Positions 1-9,013 of a stretch of 64,000 bases of DNA are shown here, one piece after another. The stretch's first letter is position 1, and each line of letters begins with the position of its first letter. Origin of the DNA: an uncultured Paracoccaceae bacterium (GTDB taxonomy: Bacteria > Pseudomonadota > Alphaproteobacteria > Rhodobacterales > Rhodobacteraceae). The translations under genes and the position numbers were made by a program. The notes beneath the pieces are model-generated. The model was not told the origin of the DNA. It saw only the letters and a program-made list of their open reading frames with translations, and made no database searches. The stretch is from positions 186,001-250,000 of the forward strand of contig CANMAI010000006.1 in the NCBI GenBank assembly GCA_947495795.1. Direction: 5' to 3'.

Positions 1-2
1 GT

Positions 3-305
3 GTGGGCAACATGATGACGTGGGAGAGCGAGCAGTCCGATGTCGGCTCCGGAACGCAGGAGATCGTGGCGATCAAGGAGAACGAACGCGTTGAAACGAT
101 TGTAGATTTCGGCCCGATGGGGCAGGCAGATGCGCAATGGGTCCTTGCGCCGAAGGAGGGTGGCACAGAGGTTACCTGGGCGTTTCAGACAGATATGGGA
201 ATGAACCCGATGGGGCGTTACATGGGCCTGATGATGGATAAATGGGTGGGAGCAGACTACGAGAAGGGCCTCGCCAACCTCAAGGCTCGGGTTGAGGGCG
301 GCTAA
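3..305 (+). CDS. SRPBCC/polyketide-cyclase family protein, C-terminal part
   Basis: The reading frame is open to the left edge of the window, so this is the last 100 or so residues of a longer protein. The segment has the pattern of the second half of an SRPBCC (START-like) domain: a beta-rich stretch containing TEVTWAF, then a Met-rich turn (GMNPMGRYMGLMMDKWVG) and a final amphipathic helix ending YEKGLANLKARVE. Such proteins bind hydrophobic ligands in a helix-grip fold, and the ligand cannot be told from sequence. The gene ends about 120 bp before typA on the same strand. The true start is outside the window; the GTG at position 3 is only the first possible start inside it. Confidence 0.6.
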   Translation: MGNMMTWESEQSDVGSGTQEIVAIKENERVETIVDFGPMGQADAQWVLAPKEGGTEVTWAFQTDMGMNPMGRYMGLMMDKWVGADYEKGLANLKARVEGG

Positions 306-423
306 CCAAAGCACCGGAAAGGCCCTTCTCCGGTTGCCTTTTCAGGCCATTGCCCATATTGCAACTGCGAACAGGGTCTCGGCACCAGCCGGGGCCCTTG
401 GTATTTGCGGCAAAGGACGCCCC

Positions 424-2244
424 ATGGAACTGCGCAACATCGCCATCATCGCCCACGTCGATCACGGCAAAACAACCCTCGTGGACGAGCTTTTGAAGCA
501 ATCCGGCGTTTACCGGGAAAATCAGGCAACTGTGGAAAGAGCCATGGATTCCAATGACCTGGAGCGAGAGCGCGGGATCACAATCCTCGCCAAAGCGACA
601 TCGGTGGAGTGGAACGGCACGCGGATCAACATTGTCGATACCCCTGGCCACGCCGATTTCGGCGGAGAGGTGGAGCGCATCCTCTCTATGGTCGATGGCG
701 TGGTGCTGCTGGTTGACGCTGCCGAAGGCCCGATGCCGCAAACCAAGTTCGTAACGTCCAAGGCCCTCGCCCTCGGTCTCCGCCCCATCGTAGTTTTGAA
801 CAAAGTGGACAAGCCAGATGCGGAGCCGGACCGTGCGCTTGATGAAGTGTTCGACCTCTTCGCAGGCCTCGATGCGGATGAGTATCAGCTTGATTTTCCA
901 GTACTTTACGCCTCCGGCCGCAGCGGTTGGGCAGACGAGGAACTGGATGGCCCCCGCGAGAACCTCGACGCACTCTTTGAGCTTGTCACCCGCCATGTGC
1001 CCGCCCCGGCGCAGGTAGCGGAGACGGGAAAACCGTTCTCCATGCTGGCCACCACACTCGGCGGCGATGCCTTTCTGGGCCGCATTTTGACAGGCCGTGT
1101 GGAAAGCGGCACACTGAAAACCGGCCAGACAATCAAGGCACTTTCCCGCGATGGCAAAGAGATCGAACGCTTTCGTGCGACCAAGATCCTCGCCTTCCGT
1201 GGTCTCTCTCAACAGCCGATCGATGTGGCCGAAGCAGGGGATATAATCTCGATCGCGGGCATGACGAAAGCAACCGTTGCTGATACGCTCTGCGATACAA
1301 GTGTCTCGGAAGCGATCCCGGCGCAACCCATTGATCCGCCAACGATTACCGTGACCTTCGGCATCAATACCAGCCCCCTCGCAGGGCGTGATGGAGATAA
1401 GGTACAATCCCGCGTCATCCGTGACAGGCTGATGAAAGAGGCCGAGTCGAACGTTGCAATCAAGGTAAGCGATACACCCAGCGGTGAAGCTTTTGAGGTG
1501 GCAGGCCGCGGCGAATTGCAAATGGGCGTGCTGATCGAGAACATGCGCCGCGAAGGCTTTGAACTCTCCATCTCCCGCCCTCAGGTTCTTTTTCAGGAAA
1601 TCGATGGTACGCGCCACGAGCCCATCGAAGAGGTAACCGTTGATGTCGATGAGGAGTATGCGGGTGTCGTAGTTGAGAAACTCGCTGCACGAAAGGGCGA
1701 TCTCTCGGAAATGCGGACAGGTTCTGGCGGCAAGACCCGTATCGTTGCGCATGTGCCTTCAAGAGGGCTGATCGGTTATCATGGTGAGTTTCTGACTGAT
1801 ACACGGGGAACTGGCGTGCTCAACCGCGTCTTCCATGAGTGGGCGTCTTTCAAAGGCTCAATCCAGGGACGCCGTGCAGGTGTGCTGATCTCGATGGAAA
1901 GCGGCACAGCCGTCGCCTACGCACTTTTCAACCTTGAAGACCGCGGCTTCTTCTTCGTCACCACCGGCGAGCAGGTGTATCAAGGCATGATCCTCGGCGA
2001 GCACAACCGCGAGAACGACCTTGAGGTTAACCCACTTAAAGGCAAAAAGCTTACAAACGTTCGTGCATCCGGTACGGATGAGGCGGTTCGGTTGACGACG
2101 CCGCGAAAGCTGAGCCTCGAAGAGGCGATAGCCTACATCGATACGGATGAACTGGTCGAGGTGACGCCACAGCACATCCGGTTGCGCAAACGCCATCTTG
2201 ACCCGCACGAGCGCAAACGCGCCGCGAAGCAGGTGAGTGCCTGA
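424..2244 (+). CDS. typA: Ribosome-associated GTPase TypA/BipA
   Basis: A 606-residue translational GTPase of normal TypA length. It starts [19 protein letters not shown], with the G1 P-loop AHVDHGKT at residues 10-17. G2 (RGITI), G3 (DTPGHADF) and G4 (NKVD) follow, then EF-Tu-like domain 2, EF-G-like domains and the TypA-specific C-terminal domain. TypA binds the 70S ribosome and helps 50S assembly and stress or cold adaptation. The frame is open upstream to position 292, but the family N-terminus matches the ATG at 424. The extra 44 codons have no similarity I recognise and include the tail of the preceding gene region. A 218-bp gap follows before the next gene. Confidence 0.96.
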   Translation: MELRNIAIIAHVDHGKTTLVDELLKQSGVYRENQATVERAMDSNDLERERGITILAKATSVEWNGTRINIVDTPGHADFGGEVERILSMVDGVVLLVDAAEGPMPQTKFVTSKALALGLRPIVVLNKVDKPDAEPDRALDEVFDLFAGLDADEYQLDFPVLYASGRSGWADEELDGPRENLDALFELVTRHVPAPAQVAETGKPFSMLATTLGGDAFLGRILTGRVESGTLKTGQTIKALSRDGKEIERFRATKILAFRGLSQQPIDVAEAGDIISIAGMTKATVADTLCDTSVSEAIPAQPIDPPTITVTFGINTSPLAGRDGDKVQSRVIRDRLMKEAESNVAIKVSDTPSGEAFEVAGRGELQMGVLIENMRREGFELSISRPQVLFQEIDGTRHEPIEEVTVDVDEEYAGVVVEKLAARKGDLSEMRTGSGGKTRIVAHVPSRGLIGYHGEFLTDTRGTGVLNRVFHEWASFKGSIQGRRAGVLISMESGTAVAYALFNLEDRGFFFVTTGEQVYQGMILGEHNRENDLEVNPLKGKKLTNVRASGTDEAVRLTTPRKLSLEEAIAYIDTDELVEVTPQHIRLRKRHLDPHERKRAAKQVSA

Positions 2245-2337
2245 ACGATTCGCGCTCAAAGCGCTTCGACACAATCCTTACCAAATGCTTAACTAACTTT
2301 CTTCAAAGTTGTATTAATCTCAGTTTGTTTGTATACG

Positions 2338-2352
2338 GTGTACGTACGACAC
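2338..2352. promoter_or_regulatory. Near-palindrome upstream of the XRE regulator gene (candidate operator)
   Basis: A 15-bp near-palindrome, GTGTACGTACGACAC, has GTGT/ACAC ends around CGTACG. It lies about 110 bp before the XRE regulator start. A second short inverted repeat, ACGGA/TCCGT with a 7-nt spacer, lies just downstream at about 2354-2370. XRE-type regulators often bind such sites in their own promoters, so autoregulation is possible. This is inferred from symmetry alone. Confidence 0.25.
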
Positions 2353-2462
2353 AACGGATCATTTGTCCGTGCGTAATTGGTAAGTGGCGTTCCCACGTTG
2401 CACATGAGGTGCGTGCATCAAAGGGGGGTGTCACGCTTTGTTTGTTAACGGGAGACTGAAGA

Positions 2463-2840
2463 ATGAAACACCCTGTAGATGTCCATGTCGGCAAAAGGAT
2501 CAGGCATCGGCGTTGGATGTTGGGTATGACCCAGCAACAGTTGGGCGAAGCTGTTGGTATAAAATTTCAGCAGATCCAGAAATATGAAACCGGAATGAAC
2601 CGTGTCAGCGCTTCCCGTCTTTGGGATATAGGCCAGGCGCTGGACGTTCAGATCAGCTTTTTCTTCGAAGGCTTGAGCAGCGAGTACGATGCTGAAATGA
2701 TTGAAGATAATGCCAATCAACCGGGCGATCTTCTGGCAGATCGGGAAGCGTTGGAGCTTGTACGCTCCTACTACGCGATCCCGGAAGAACAGCGCCGCAA
2801 GCTGTTTGATCTTGCGCGGGTTCTAAGCGACGTCGCCTGA
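2463..2840 (+). CDS. XRE-family helix-turn-helix transcriptional regulator
   Basis: A 125-residue DNA-binding protein. Residues about 8-66 form a Cro/C1-type HTH: GKRIRHRRWMLGMTQQQLGE, then AVGIKFQQIQKYETGMNRVS, then a helix ending in DVQISFFFEG. The C-terminal 55 residues are acidic and then helical (EEQRRKLFDLARVL), a form common in small alphaproteobacterial XRE regulators. It is a single gene with a 218-bp upstream region that holds possible operator symmetry. The ATG at 2463 follows a GGGAGACTGAAG ribosome-binding stretch. The target genes are unknown. Confidence 0.85.
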   Translation: MKHPVDVHVGKRIRHRRWMLGMTQQQLGEAVGIKFQQIQKYETGMNRVSASRLWDIGQALDVQISFFFEGLSSEYDAEMIEDNANQPGDLLADREALELVRSYYAIPEEQRRKLFDLARVLSDVA

Positions 2841-2906
2841 AAGCCCTGAAGGATTGACCTCAATAAAATCCTATGCGACCCCACGCCTTGTGGAGGTGAG
2901 GGGCGC

Positions 2907-3710
2907 ATGGGAAATACTTCGATATCCAACGCTGATCTAAGTGTCGCCTTTTCGCTGGCTGATGCTGCTGGCGAAGCGATTTTGCCGCATTTTCGGACGC
3001 CCTCTCCAAAAATATCGAACAAGGCCAAGGGTGGGGCATTTGATCCAGTAACCGCCGCAGACAAAGCCGCAGAGGCTTCTATGCGTGCAATTTTGCGCGA
3101 GCTTCGGCCTGAAGACGGAATATTGGGCGAGGAAGATGCACCCAAAGCCGGAACCAGCGGGCTCACATGGGTTCTTGATCCTATCGATGGCACTCGCGCC
3201 TTCATTTCTGGCACCCCAACTTGGGGTACGCTGATTGGTCTAAATGCTGGCGATGCACCGTTTCTGGGAATCATAGATCAGCCCTTCTTAGAGGAGCGTT
3301 TTTGGGCGTTTGAGGGCAAGGCTTGGTATCGCCGCCGCGGATCGAAGGCTCAACCTATGCGCGTACGCGCATGCGAGAGTCTTTCTCAGGCAACACTTTT
3401 TTCCACCTTTCCCGAAATCGGCACGGCGGCGGAGCGGGCGGCTTTCGCGAAAGTGGATGCTAAGGTGCAACTTACACGGTACGGAACGGACTGTTATGCA
3501 TACGCTATGCTGGCGTTCGGCCAGATAGATTTGGTGATCGAGGCAGGCTTGCAATCCTACGATATACAAGGGCCGATGGCCGTGGTGGAAGGGGCGGGGG
3601 GAATCGTTACGAACTGGCAGGGCAATCCTGTTCATGACGGTGGGCAGGTGATTGCGGCAGGTAGTGAGCGGATTCACGCCGAAGCTTTGAAGCTGCTGAA
3701 CGGCGGCTAG
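2907..3710 (+). CDS. hisN: Histidinol-phosphatase, inositol monophosphatase type (HisN)
   Basis: A 267-residue Mg-dependent phosphatase of the inositol monophosphatase superfamily. Metal-binding motifs are in order: GEED at residues 74-77, DPIDGTR at 91-97, and a late aspartate in YDIQGPMAVVEGAGG. In alphaproteobacteria this subtype dephosphorylates L-histidinol phosphate in histidine synthesis. Broader inositol- or nucleotide-phosphate activity cannot be excluded. A strong ribosome-binding site (GGAGGTGAGG) precedes the ATG. The 3' end overlaps the end of the convergent hydrolase gene by 4 bp. Confidence 0.88.
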   Translation: MGNTSISNADLSVAFSLADAAGEAILPHFRTPSPKISNKAKGGAFDPVTAADKAAEASMRAILRELRPEDGILGEEDAPKAGTSGLTWVLDPIDGTRAFISGTPTWGTLIGLNAGDAPFLGIIDQPFLEERFWAFEGKAWYRRRGSKAQPMRVRACESLSQATLFSTFPEIGTAAERAAFAKVDAKVQLTRYGTDCYAYAMLAFGQIDLVIEAGLQSYDIQGPMAVVEGAGGIVTNWQGNPVHDGGQVIAAGSERIHAEALKLLNGG

Positions 3711-4672
3711 GTTGTCGGTGCCTTCGCCAGAAACGCCTCCAGAAAAAGTTTGGTTTCCGACCATACGCTTTCTTGTATTTCTTCCGTTTCCATCCAGATT
3801 TCGTGTTTCGCGCCCTTGCAGACCACCAGTCTAGCATTGGCTTGGCTTTTCGTTTCCCGGTGGATTGGCCCCGGCTCTACGATACTCTCCTGATCGCCGA
3901 GGAATGTAAGGATCGGGCTTGTCGGGGCTGGTTCTCTGCGAAACTGTGCCATTTCTTCGAAGGCAGCGTTCAGCCAGCCGAGGCTTGCACCACCGAGGCA
4001 AAGCTCCGGCACCGTCTTGGCATGCGTCCTGAAGCGCTCAAAGGCTTTCAGATTGTTGGTGAGTAGGTTTCCCTCGGCTTTCGCAGTGGACACGTAAGTG
4101 GGGTTTCCCGTTCCGGGAGCGAAGGATTTCTCAAATCCGAGCTTTGGGCCGATCCTGATCAGCGCACGGGCGAGCGGGGCCGCGACTGGTGGCATTTTGA
4201 TACCCCACATCGGCGCCGAGAAAACGGAGGCAGCCACATCCAGCCCTTCAATCAACGCCCGCAAGGCAATGCAGCCACCCATGGAATGAGACATAAGGAT
4301 ACGTGGGCCGCTGAGCGCCGCAACAGCCGGGCAGCCTGTCATGGTGTTAAGGTCATCCTGATACTCGGCAAAATCTTCCACATAGCCGATGGACTTACCA
4401 GCTATTGGCCTCTGAGAAAGGCCCTGGCCCCGCCAGTCGATCACCGCAACGTTGAGCCCCCAACCCACAAGCCTCGAGACAATCAACCCATACTTTTCAA
4501 TATATTCAGTGCGCCCTGGCAAAAGAAGCACTGTGCCACGCGCACCACCTTGCCAGACTGCAATGCGCAGGCGTATGCCGTCCGCCGCGTTCAGCCAGTA
4601 CGCGTGTCCTCCGGGGGGAACGCCCTCAAGCTCTGAATGGAGTGGCGCTTCAGGTTGGGCCGTCTTGTTCAG
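3707..4672 (-). CDS. Alpha/beta hydrolase, PldB-like lysophospholipase
   Basis: A serine hydrolase with a nucleophile elbow SHSMGG (G-x-S-x-G type), the oxyanion turn LLLPGRTEYIEKYG and a late His in GAKHEIWME. It resembles the PldB/monoacylglycerol lipase family, which cleaves lysophospholipids or monoacylglycerols. The first ordinary start codon in frame is a GTG at 4531, but conserved coding clearly continues upstream (GGHAYWLNAADGIRLRIAVW). No ATG, GTG or TTG lies in frame before the upstream stop. I therefore place the start at a CTG (4672-4670) that overlaps the stop of the SCP2 gene, giving 321 residues, close to the family norm. Translation is probably coupled to the SCP2 gene. The exact start is uncertain. 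Confidence 0.8.
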   Translation of the reverse strand: MNKTAQPEAPLHSELEGVPPGGHAYWLNAADGIRLRIAVWQGGARGTVLLLPGRTEYIEKYGLIVSRLVGWGLNVAVIDWRGQGLSQRPIAGKSIGYVEDFAEYQDDLNTMTGCPAVAALSGPRILMSHSMGGCIALRALIEGLDVAASVFSAPMWGIKMPPVAAPLARALIRIGPKLGFEKSFAPGTGNPTYVSTAKAEGNLLTNNLKAFERFRTHAKTVPELCLGGASLGWLNAAFEEMAQFRREPAPTSPILTFLGDQESIVEPGPIHRETKSQANARLVVCKGAKHEIWMETEEIQESVWSETKLFLEAFLAKAPTT

Positions 4673-4959
4673 GAGAGAACCGCGCCGAGTTTCATGGCCA
4701 TGCCCATATCACCGTCAATCGCCAGTTTGCCGGACATGAATGCCGATGTGGGGTTCACATCGCCGCTCAGAATGCCCTGAAATGTCTCGCTGTCAGCGGT
4801 CATCGTAACATCGGCATCGCTGTCATCTGCGGATGCGCCGCTCTCGTCGATTCGCACAACCCCTTCATCTTCGATAACGAACTTGGCCGAGCCTTCGAAA
4901 TCACTATTCGCCAGTTTTTTGTTAAGCGCAGCCACAGCTGCCGTGATGACATCACTCAT
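4669..4959 (-). CDS. SCP2 sterol-binding domain protein
   Basis: A 96-residue single-domain protein of the SCP2 (sterol carrier protein 2) fold. It has the characteristic acidic beta segment (GSAKFVIEDEGVVRID), DADVTMTADSETFQGILSGD, and the C-terminal GKLAIDGDMGMAMKLG helix. These small proteins bind acyl-CoAs or other lipids in the cytoplasm. The gene heads a two-gene unit with the PldB-like hydrolase, whose likely CTG start overlaps this gene's stop, so the pair may work together on lipids. An 84-bp divergent promoter region separates it from the TPR gene. Confidence 0.88.
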   Translation of the reverse strand: MSDVITAAVAALNKKLANSDFEGSAKFVIEDEGVVRIDESGASADDSDADVTMTADSETFQGILSGDVNPTSAFMSGKLAIDGDMGMAMKLGAVLS

Positions 4960-5043
4960 AAGTCTTCCTCTCCTCTGACAGATTTGGCGAAAAAAGCTGC
5001 GCCGCCTCTCGATTTTTCTCTCGTCAGTGATATCCTATACTGC

Positions 5044-5625
5044 ATGAACATCCTGAAAAACCCCATCTCTGCTGCTGCCGTTGCGTTAATGGTCGGCACA
5101 GTTCCGGCAGCCAGTTTCGCCCAGTCGCTCACCGCCAATCAAACACAGCAGGCGGAGGCCGCTGACCTTCTGGCAGAACTGGCAACTGAGGATTTGCCGA
5201 CTTGGAAGTCTGTCGAAAACAAGCTGCTGCGCATCTGGTCCCGGTCAGGCTCAGATACAGCCGATCTGATGCTCAAGCGCGGGCAGGATCTGATTGACGA
5301 GGAAGAGTATCTCACGGCGCTGGAACATCTCACTGCGTTGACGGATCATGCACCCGACTTTGCGGAGGGTTGGCATGCCCGGGCAACGGCCTTTTTCCAT
5401 CTTGAGGAATTTGGCCTCGCGATCGAAGATATCTTTCGCGCATTGGCTTTGAATCCAAACCATTTTGGCGCGCTTACCGGTCTTGGCATCATGCAAGAAG
5501 AGATGGGAAATCCGGAGCGCGCACTTCTGGCTCTTGAGAAAGCGCAAGAGCTGAACCCGCACCGCGAGGAAGTGAATCAGGCGATTGAGCGGTTGCAGCT
5601 TGCAATCGGTCGTTCGACCCTCTGA
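5044..5625 (+). CDS. Exported TPR-repeat protein
   Basis: A 193-residue protein with a signal peptide (MNILKNPISAAAVALMVG, then VPAASFAQS with likely cleavage after AQ). At least two to three tetratricopeptide repeats follow (LTALEHLTALTDHAPDFAEGW; FGLAIEDIFRALALNPNHFG; PERALLALEKAQELNPHREE). It is likely a periplasmic protein-interaction module. The frame is open further upstream to 4642 but that stretch lies across the opposite-strand SCP2 gene. The ATG at 5044, which opens the signal peptide, is the credible start. The helicase gene follows after 18 bp. Confidence 0.82.
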   Translation: MNILKNPISAAAVALMVGTVPAASFAQSLTANQTQQAEAADLLAELATEDLPTWKSVENKLLRIWSRSGSDTADLMLKRGQDLIDEEEYLTALEHLTALTDHAPDFAEGWHARATAFFHLEEFGLAIEDIFRALALNPNHFGALTGLGIMQEEMGNPERALLALEKAQELNPHREEVNQAIERLQLAIGRSTL

Positions 5626-5643
5626 GAGAAAGCCCACCCCCTT

Positions 5644-8574
5644 ATGCTATCACAGGATGCCCGTGTAACGGCGGTGCTGGGCCCGACCAATACCGGCAAG
5701 ACACACTACGCTATTGAGCGAATGCTTGGCCATCGCACCGGTATGATCGGTCTGCCGCTGCGGCTCCTGGCGCGGGAAGTCTACGACAAGATCGTACATT
5801 TGCGCGGGCCTTCCGTTGTCGCTCTGTTAACGGGCGAGGAGCGTATCGTGCCCGCCCGTGCGGCCTATTGGGTTTGCACGGTAGAGGCGATGCCCGTCGA
5901 TCTCGGCGCGGACTTTCTTGCTGTGGATGAGATTCAGCTCTGCGCTGATCCGGAGCGCGGATATGTGTTCACGGACAGGCTTCTGAGCGCACGTGGCCTG
6001 AATGAAACACTGTTTCTGGGTGCTGAAACGATGCGCCGCCGGATTGCGAGCCTTGTACCCAATGCTCAGTTTGTGCGGCGGGAGAGATTTTCGAAACTCA
6101 CCTATACAGGTACGAAGAAGATCTCTCGTATGCCCCCACGGTCTGCCATCGTCGGCTTCTCGGTGGATAACGTTTACGCCATTGCCGAACTTATCCGCCG
6201 ACAGAAAGGGGGCGCGGCCGTCGTAATGGGGGCACTGAGTCCTCGCACACGAAATGCACAGGTCGATCTTTATCAGAACGGAGATGTTGATCATCTGGTG
6301 GCCACCGACGCGATTGGCATGGGGTTGAACCTCGATATCAAGCATGTGGCTTTTGCGGGTACGGCCAAGTTCGATGGTCGGCGTCACCGCCATCTTCAAC
6401 CCAATGAGCTGAGCCAGATTGCCGGGCGGGCAGGGCGCTATACCAACGACGGCACGTTTGGCGTGACCGGAGAGGCCACGCCGCTTGACGAGCCGGTGAT
6501 TGATGCGATTGAGAATCACCGCTTCTCACCAATCAGGAAGCTACAATGGCGCAACAACCGGCTGGAGTTCGGAACACCTGACAGGTTGATCGAAAGCCTT
6601 GAAGCGCCGAGCCCTCATCAAGAACTGATCCGCACCCGCGAGGCGGATGATCTTGCAACGCTCAAAACACTCTGGGCCCTGCCCGCAATGCGAGACCGTG
6701 TGGCAGGCGGCCCCGATGTGCGGCTTCTTTGGGATGTCTGCCAGATCCCGGATTTTCGCAACATAGCCGCGAATGAGCACGCCACATTGTGTGAACGTAT
6801 TTTCGAGTTTCTCCACGAGGGTGCGGGTATCCCTACAGATTGGCTGGCCACCCAGATCGAGCGGATCGACAAGACCACAGGTGATATTGACGCGATTTCC
6901 CGCCGTCTCGCCTTTATCCGCACATGGACCTATGTCGCTCAACGGAAAGACTGGGTAAGTGATACAAACCATTGGCGCGAGGAAACGCGTGCTGTAGAAG
7001 ACCGCCTGTCAGATGCGCTCCATGCGTGTCTCACGCAAAGATTTGTCGATCGGCGCACATCTGTGTTGATGCGCCGGTTGAAGCAGAAGGAGAGCCTGGT
7101 GGCTGACGTGAACGAACAGGGTGAAGTGCGCATCGAGGATCAGTTTGTCGGGCGGCTGGAGGGTTTTCGCTTCCAACTGGATCCGAGCGCGAATGCAGAT
7201 GAGGCAAAGACACTGCGGGCCGCAAGCGTTGCGGCATTGGCACCGGCCTTCTCCCTCCGTTCCGACAAGTTCTACAACGCGCCCGATACCGAGATCGACG
7301 TAACGGAACAGGGCGGACTGATGTGGGGCGAGTATGCGGTCGGCAAGCTTGTCGCCGGCGCGGATGCACTGTCTCCTCGGGTTGAGCCGTTTGTCGACGA
7401 AGAAGCAGGCCCGGATGTTGCGGAAAAAGTGCGCCGCCGCCTTCAACACTGGATTGATCGCAAAACCGCAGCGCTCTTTGAGCCGCTCATTGCACTCCGC
7501 GACGATGAGACCCTCACAGGCATGGCGCGGGGCGTTGCGTTCCGCTTGGTGGAGGCGCTTGGGGTTCTGCCGCGCGCCGAGGTGGCCGATGATGTTAAAA
7601 ACCTTGATCAGGAGCAGCGAGGCCTTCTGCGCAAGCATGGAGTGCGTTTCGGCCAGTTTACGCTCTTTCAGGCGCTGATGCTCAAGCCCGCGCCGACACG
7701 GTTGCGCCTCGTTCTCTGGGCTCTTGCCGCCAAGCTCGATGATTTTCCCTCCGCACCACCCCCTGGATTGGTAACGGTGCCAGCGCTGGAAGCAGCGCCA
7801 AAGGGTTACTATTCACATGCGGGCTACCGGCTTGCAGGTACTCGGGCGATCCGCATCGATATGCTGGAACGTCTGGCGGATATGATTCGAGGCGAGAATA
7901 CACGCAGCGGGTTTGAGGCAAGTGCCGATATGCTGTCTATCACGGGCCTGACGCTCGACCAGTTCGCGGACCTGATGCAGGGAATGGGATATCAAGCCGA
8001 GAAGGGCGAGCGCCAGAAAGCACGACCGGTTGCTGTGGCTGTCGAACCTGCGGTACCTGCTGAGCCGGACAAACGGATACGTCAGGCCAGTGCGCCTGTT
8101 GAAGAGGTCCGTACAATCGAACAAGCCGAGGGTGTTGCTGAGGCAGGCGAGGCCGAACCGGATTTGGCTGCCAAGCAGGCGGACGCGACCGAACCGGCGG
8201 AAACCAGAGAAGTAGAAACCAAGCAAGCTGCACCTGATGCAGAGGTTACGCCTGTCGAGGACAATGCGATCACTGAAATAGTTGAGCCAGAAACGGAGGT
8301 GGTATTGGAAGCCGTTGCGGACGAAGATGCGACGCCAGAGCTGGAGACCTTCTACACCTTCACATGGGCGCCGCGCCGTCGCCCGAATTCAGGCGCACGC
8401 GAAGGGCAGAAAAAGAGCGGCGGCAAGGCACGGCGCAACGCTGGTGGCAAACCCAAGGGTGGTGAGCAGGGTGGCCGAAACCACAAAGCCAAGCCAAAGC
8501 CCGCGGCGCGCGAAAAGCCGATAGATCCGGATAATCCTTTTGCGGCCCTTATGGCTCTGAAGGAGAAGGGGTGA
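5644..8574 (+). CDS. Suv3-like SF2 RNA/DNA helicase
   Basis: A 976-residue superfamily-2 helicase of the type related to the mitochondrial degradosome helicase Suv3. Walker A is GPTNTGKT (residues 13-20), motif II is DEIQ (95-98), and motif VI is QIAGRAGR (258-265). The middle has the Suv3-type C-terminal helical region. From about residue 800 the protein becomes a low-complexity Glu/Ala/Val-rich linker. It ends in a basic Gly/Lys/Arg-rich tail (SGGKARRNAGGKPKGGEQGG), which is likely disordered and nucleic-acid binding. The last 4 bp (GTGA) overlap the start of the S4 RNA-binding gene, so the two are translationally coupled and probably act together on RNA. Confidence 0.88.
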   Translation: MLSQDARVTAVLGPTNTGKTHYAIERMLGHRTGMIGLPLRLLAREVYDKIVHLRGPSVVALLTGEERIVPARAAYWVCTVEAMPVDLGADFLAVDEIQLCADPERGYVFTDRLLSARGLNETLFLGAETMRRRIASLVPNAQFVRRERFSKLTYTGTKKISRMPPRSAIVGFSVDNVYAIAELIRRQKGGAAVVMGALSPRTRNAQVDLYQNGDVDHLVATDAIGMGLNLDIKHVAFAGTAKFDGRRHRHLQPNELSQIAGRAGRYTNDGTFGVTGEATPLDEPVIDAIENHRFSPIRKLQWRNNRLEFGTPDRLIESLEAPSPHQELIRTREADDLATLKTLWALPAMRDRVAGGPDVRLLWDVCQIPDFRNIAANEHATLCERIFEFLHEGAGIPTDWLATQIERIDKTTGDIDAISRRLAFIRTWTYVAQRKDWVSDTNHWREETRAVEDRLSDALHACLTQRFVDRRTSVLMRRLKQKESLVADVNEQGEVRIEDQFVGRLEGFRFQLDPSANADEAKTLRAASVAALAPAFSLRSDKFYNAPDTEIDVTEQGGLMWGEYAVGKLVAGADALSPRVEPFVDEEAGPDVAEKVRRRLQHWIDRKTAALFEPLIALRDDETLTGMARGVAFRLVEALGVLPRAEVADDVKNLDQEQRGLLRKHGVRFGQFTLFQALMLKPAPTRLRLVLWALAAKLDDFPSAPPPGLVTVPALEAAPKGYYSHAGYRLAGTRAIRIDMLERLADMIRGENTRSGFEASADMLSITGLTLDQFADLMQGMGYQAEKGERQKARPVAVAVEPAVPAEPDKRIRQASAPVEEVRTIEQAEGVAEAGEAEPDLAAKQADATEPAETREVETKQAAPDAEVTPVEDNAITEIVEPETEVVLEAVADEDATPELETFYTFTWAPRRRPNSGAREGQKKSGGKARRNAGGKPKGGEQGGRNHKAKPKPAAREKPIDPDNPFAALMALKEKG

Positions 8575-8945
8575 GCGAACCGGCACCCGCTCTCCGGATA
8601 GACAAATGGCTGTGGCATGCGAGGTTCTTCAAAACGCGATCCCTTGCCGCCAAGGTGGTTGCTTCGGGGGCTGTGCGGGTCAATAGCGAACGGGTTGTCA
8701 AATCTTCCTCCCTTATCCGGATCGGTGATGTGCTGACATTTGCGAAGGAACGGGAAATTCTGGTCGTGGAAGTTGCTGCACTTGGGGAACGTAGAGGCCC
8801 CGCGCCAGAGGCACGGTTGCTTTACCAAAGCCACACCAAAACCATACCAAATCCAGCCGCGAGATCTCCGGGTTACGAGGGCAAGGGAAGGCCGACCAAG
8901 AAGGACCGCCGTGCGATTGATCAAAACCGCCCCGGCACCTCTTGA
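8571..8945 (+). CDS. S4-domain RNA-binding protein (Hsp15-like)
   Basis: A 124-residue protein starting with a GTG that overlaps the helicase stop. Residues about 9-70 form an S4 RNA-binding domain: LRIDKWLWHARFFKTRSLAA, KVVASGAVRVNSERVVKSS, then LTFAKEREILVVEV. This is the arrangement of the heat-shock protein Hsp15, which binds stalled 50S-peptidyl-tRNA complexes. The basic tail (GKGRPTKKDRRAID) is typical. The stretch between domain and tail (LLYQSHTKTIPNPAARSPGY) is unusual and is encoded by a 33-bp triplicated motif that recurs near 44.56 kb. Confidence 0.88.
   Translation: MSEPAPALRIDKWLWHARFFKTRSLAAKVVASGAVRVNSERVVKSSSLIRIGDVLTFAKEREILVVEVAALGERRGPAPEARLLYQSHTKTIPNPAARSPGYEGKGRPTKKDRRAIDQNRPGTS
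8823..8855 (-). repeat. 33-bp triple TTTGGTA motif, copy A
   Basis: Read on the minus strand, three units TTTGGTA, TTTGGTG and TTTGGTA begin exactly 11 bp apart inside a 33-bp block. The block matches copy B (44556-44588) at 27 of 33 positions. It lies inside the S4 gene and encodes the linker before the basic tail. Its function is unknown. Confidence 0.6.
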
Positions 8946-9013
8946 ATTCCCCTTGCGGGTCAGGCAATCACTCTTATGTACACAATGCTGAGTAAATTTC
9001 TAAGGAATAGACG

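Noticed and set aside
280-1752. 490-codon open frame on the minus strand opposite typA
   Set aside because: It is a shadow of a highly conserved GTPase gene; no family motif and a Cys/His/Arg-rich composition typical of antisense frames.
4642-5043. N-terminal extension of the TPR protein
   Set aside because: The extension lies across the SCP2 gene, and a clean signal peptide begins at 5044.
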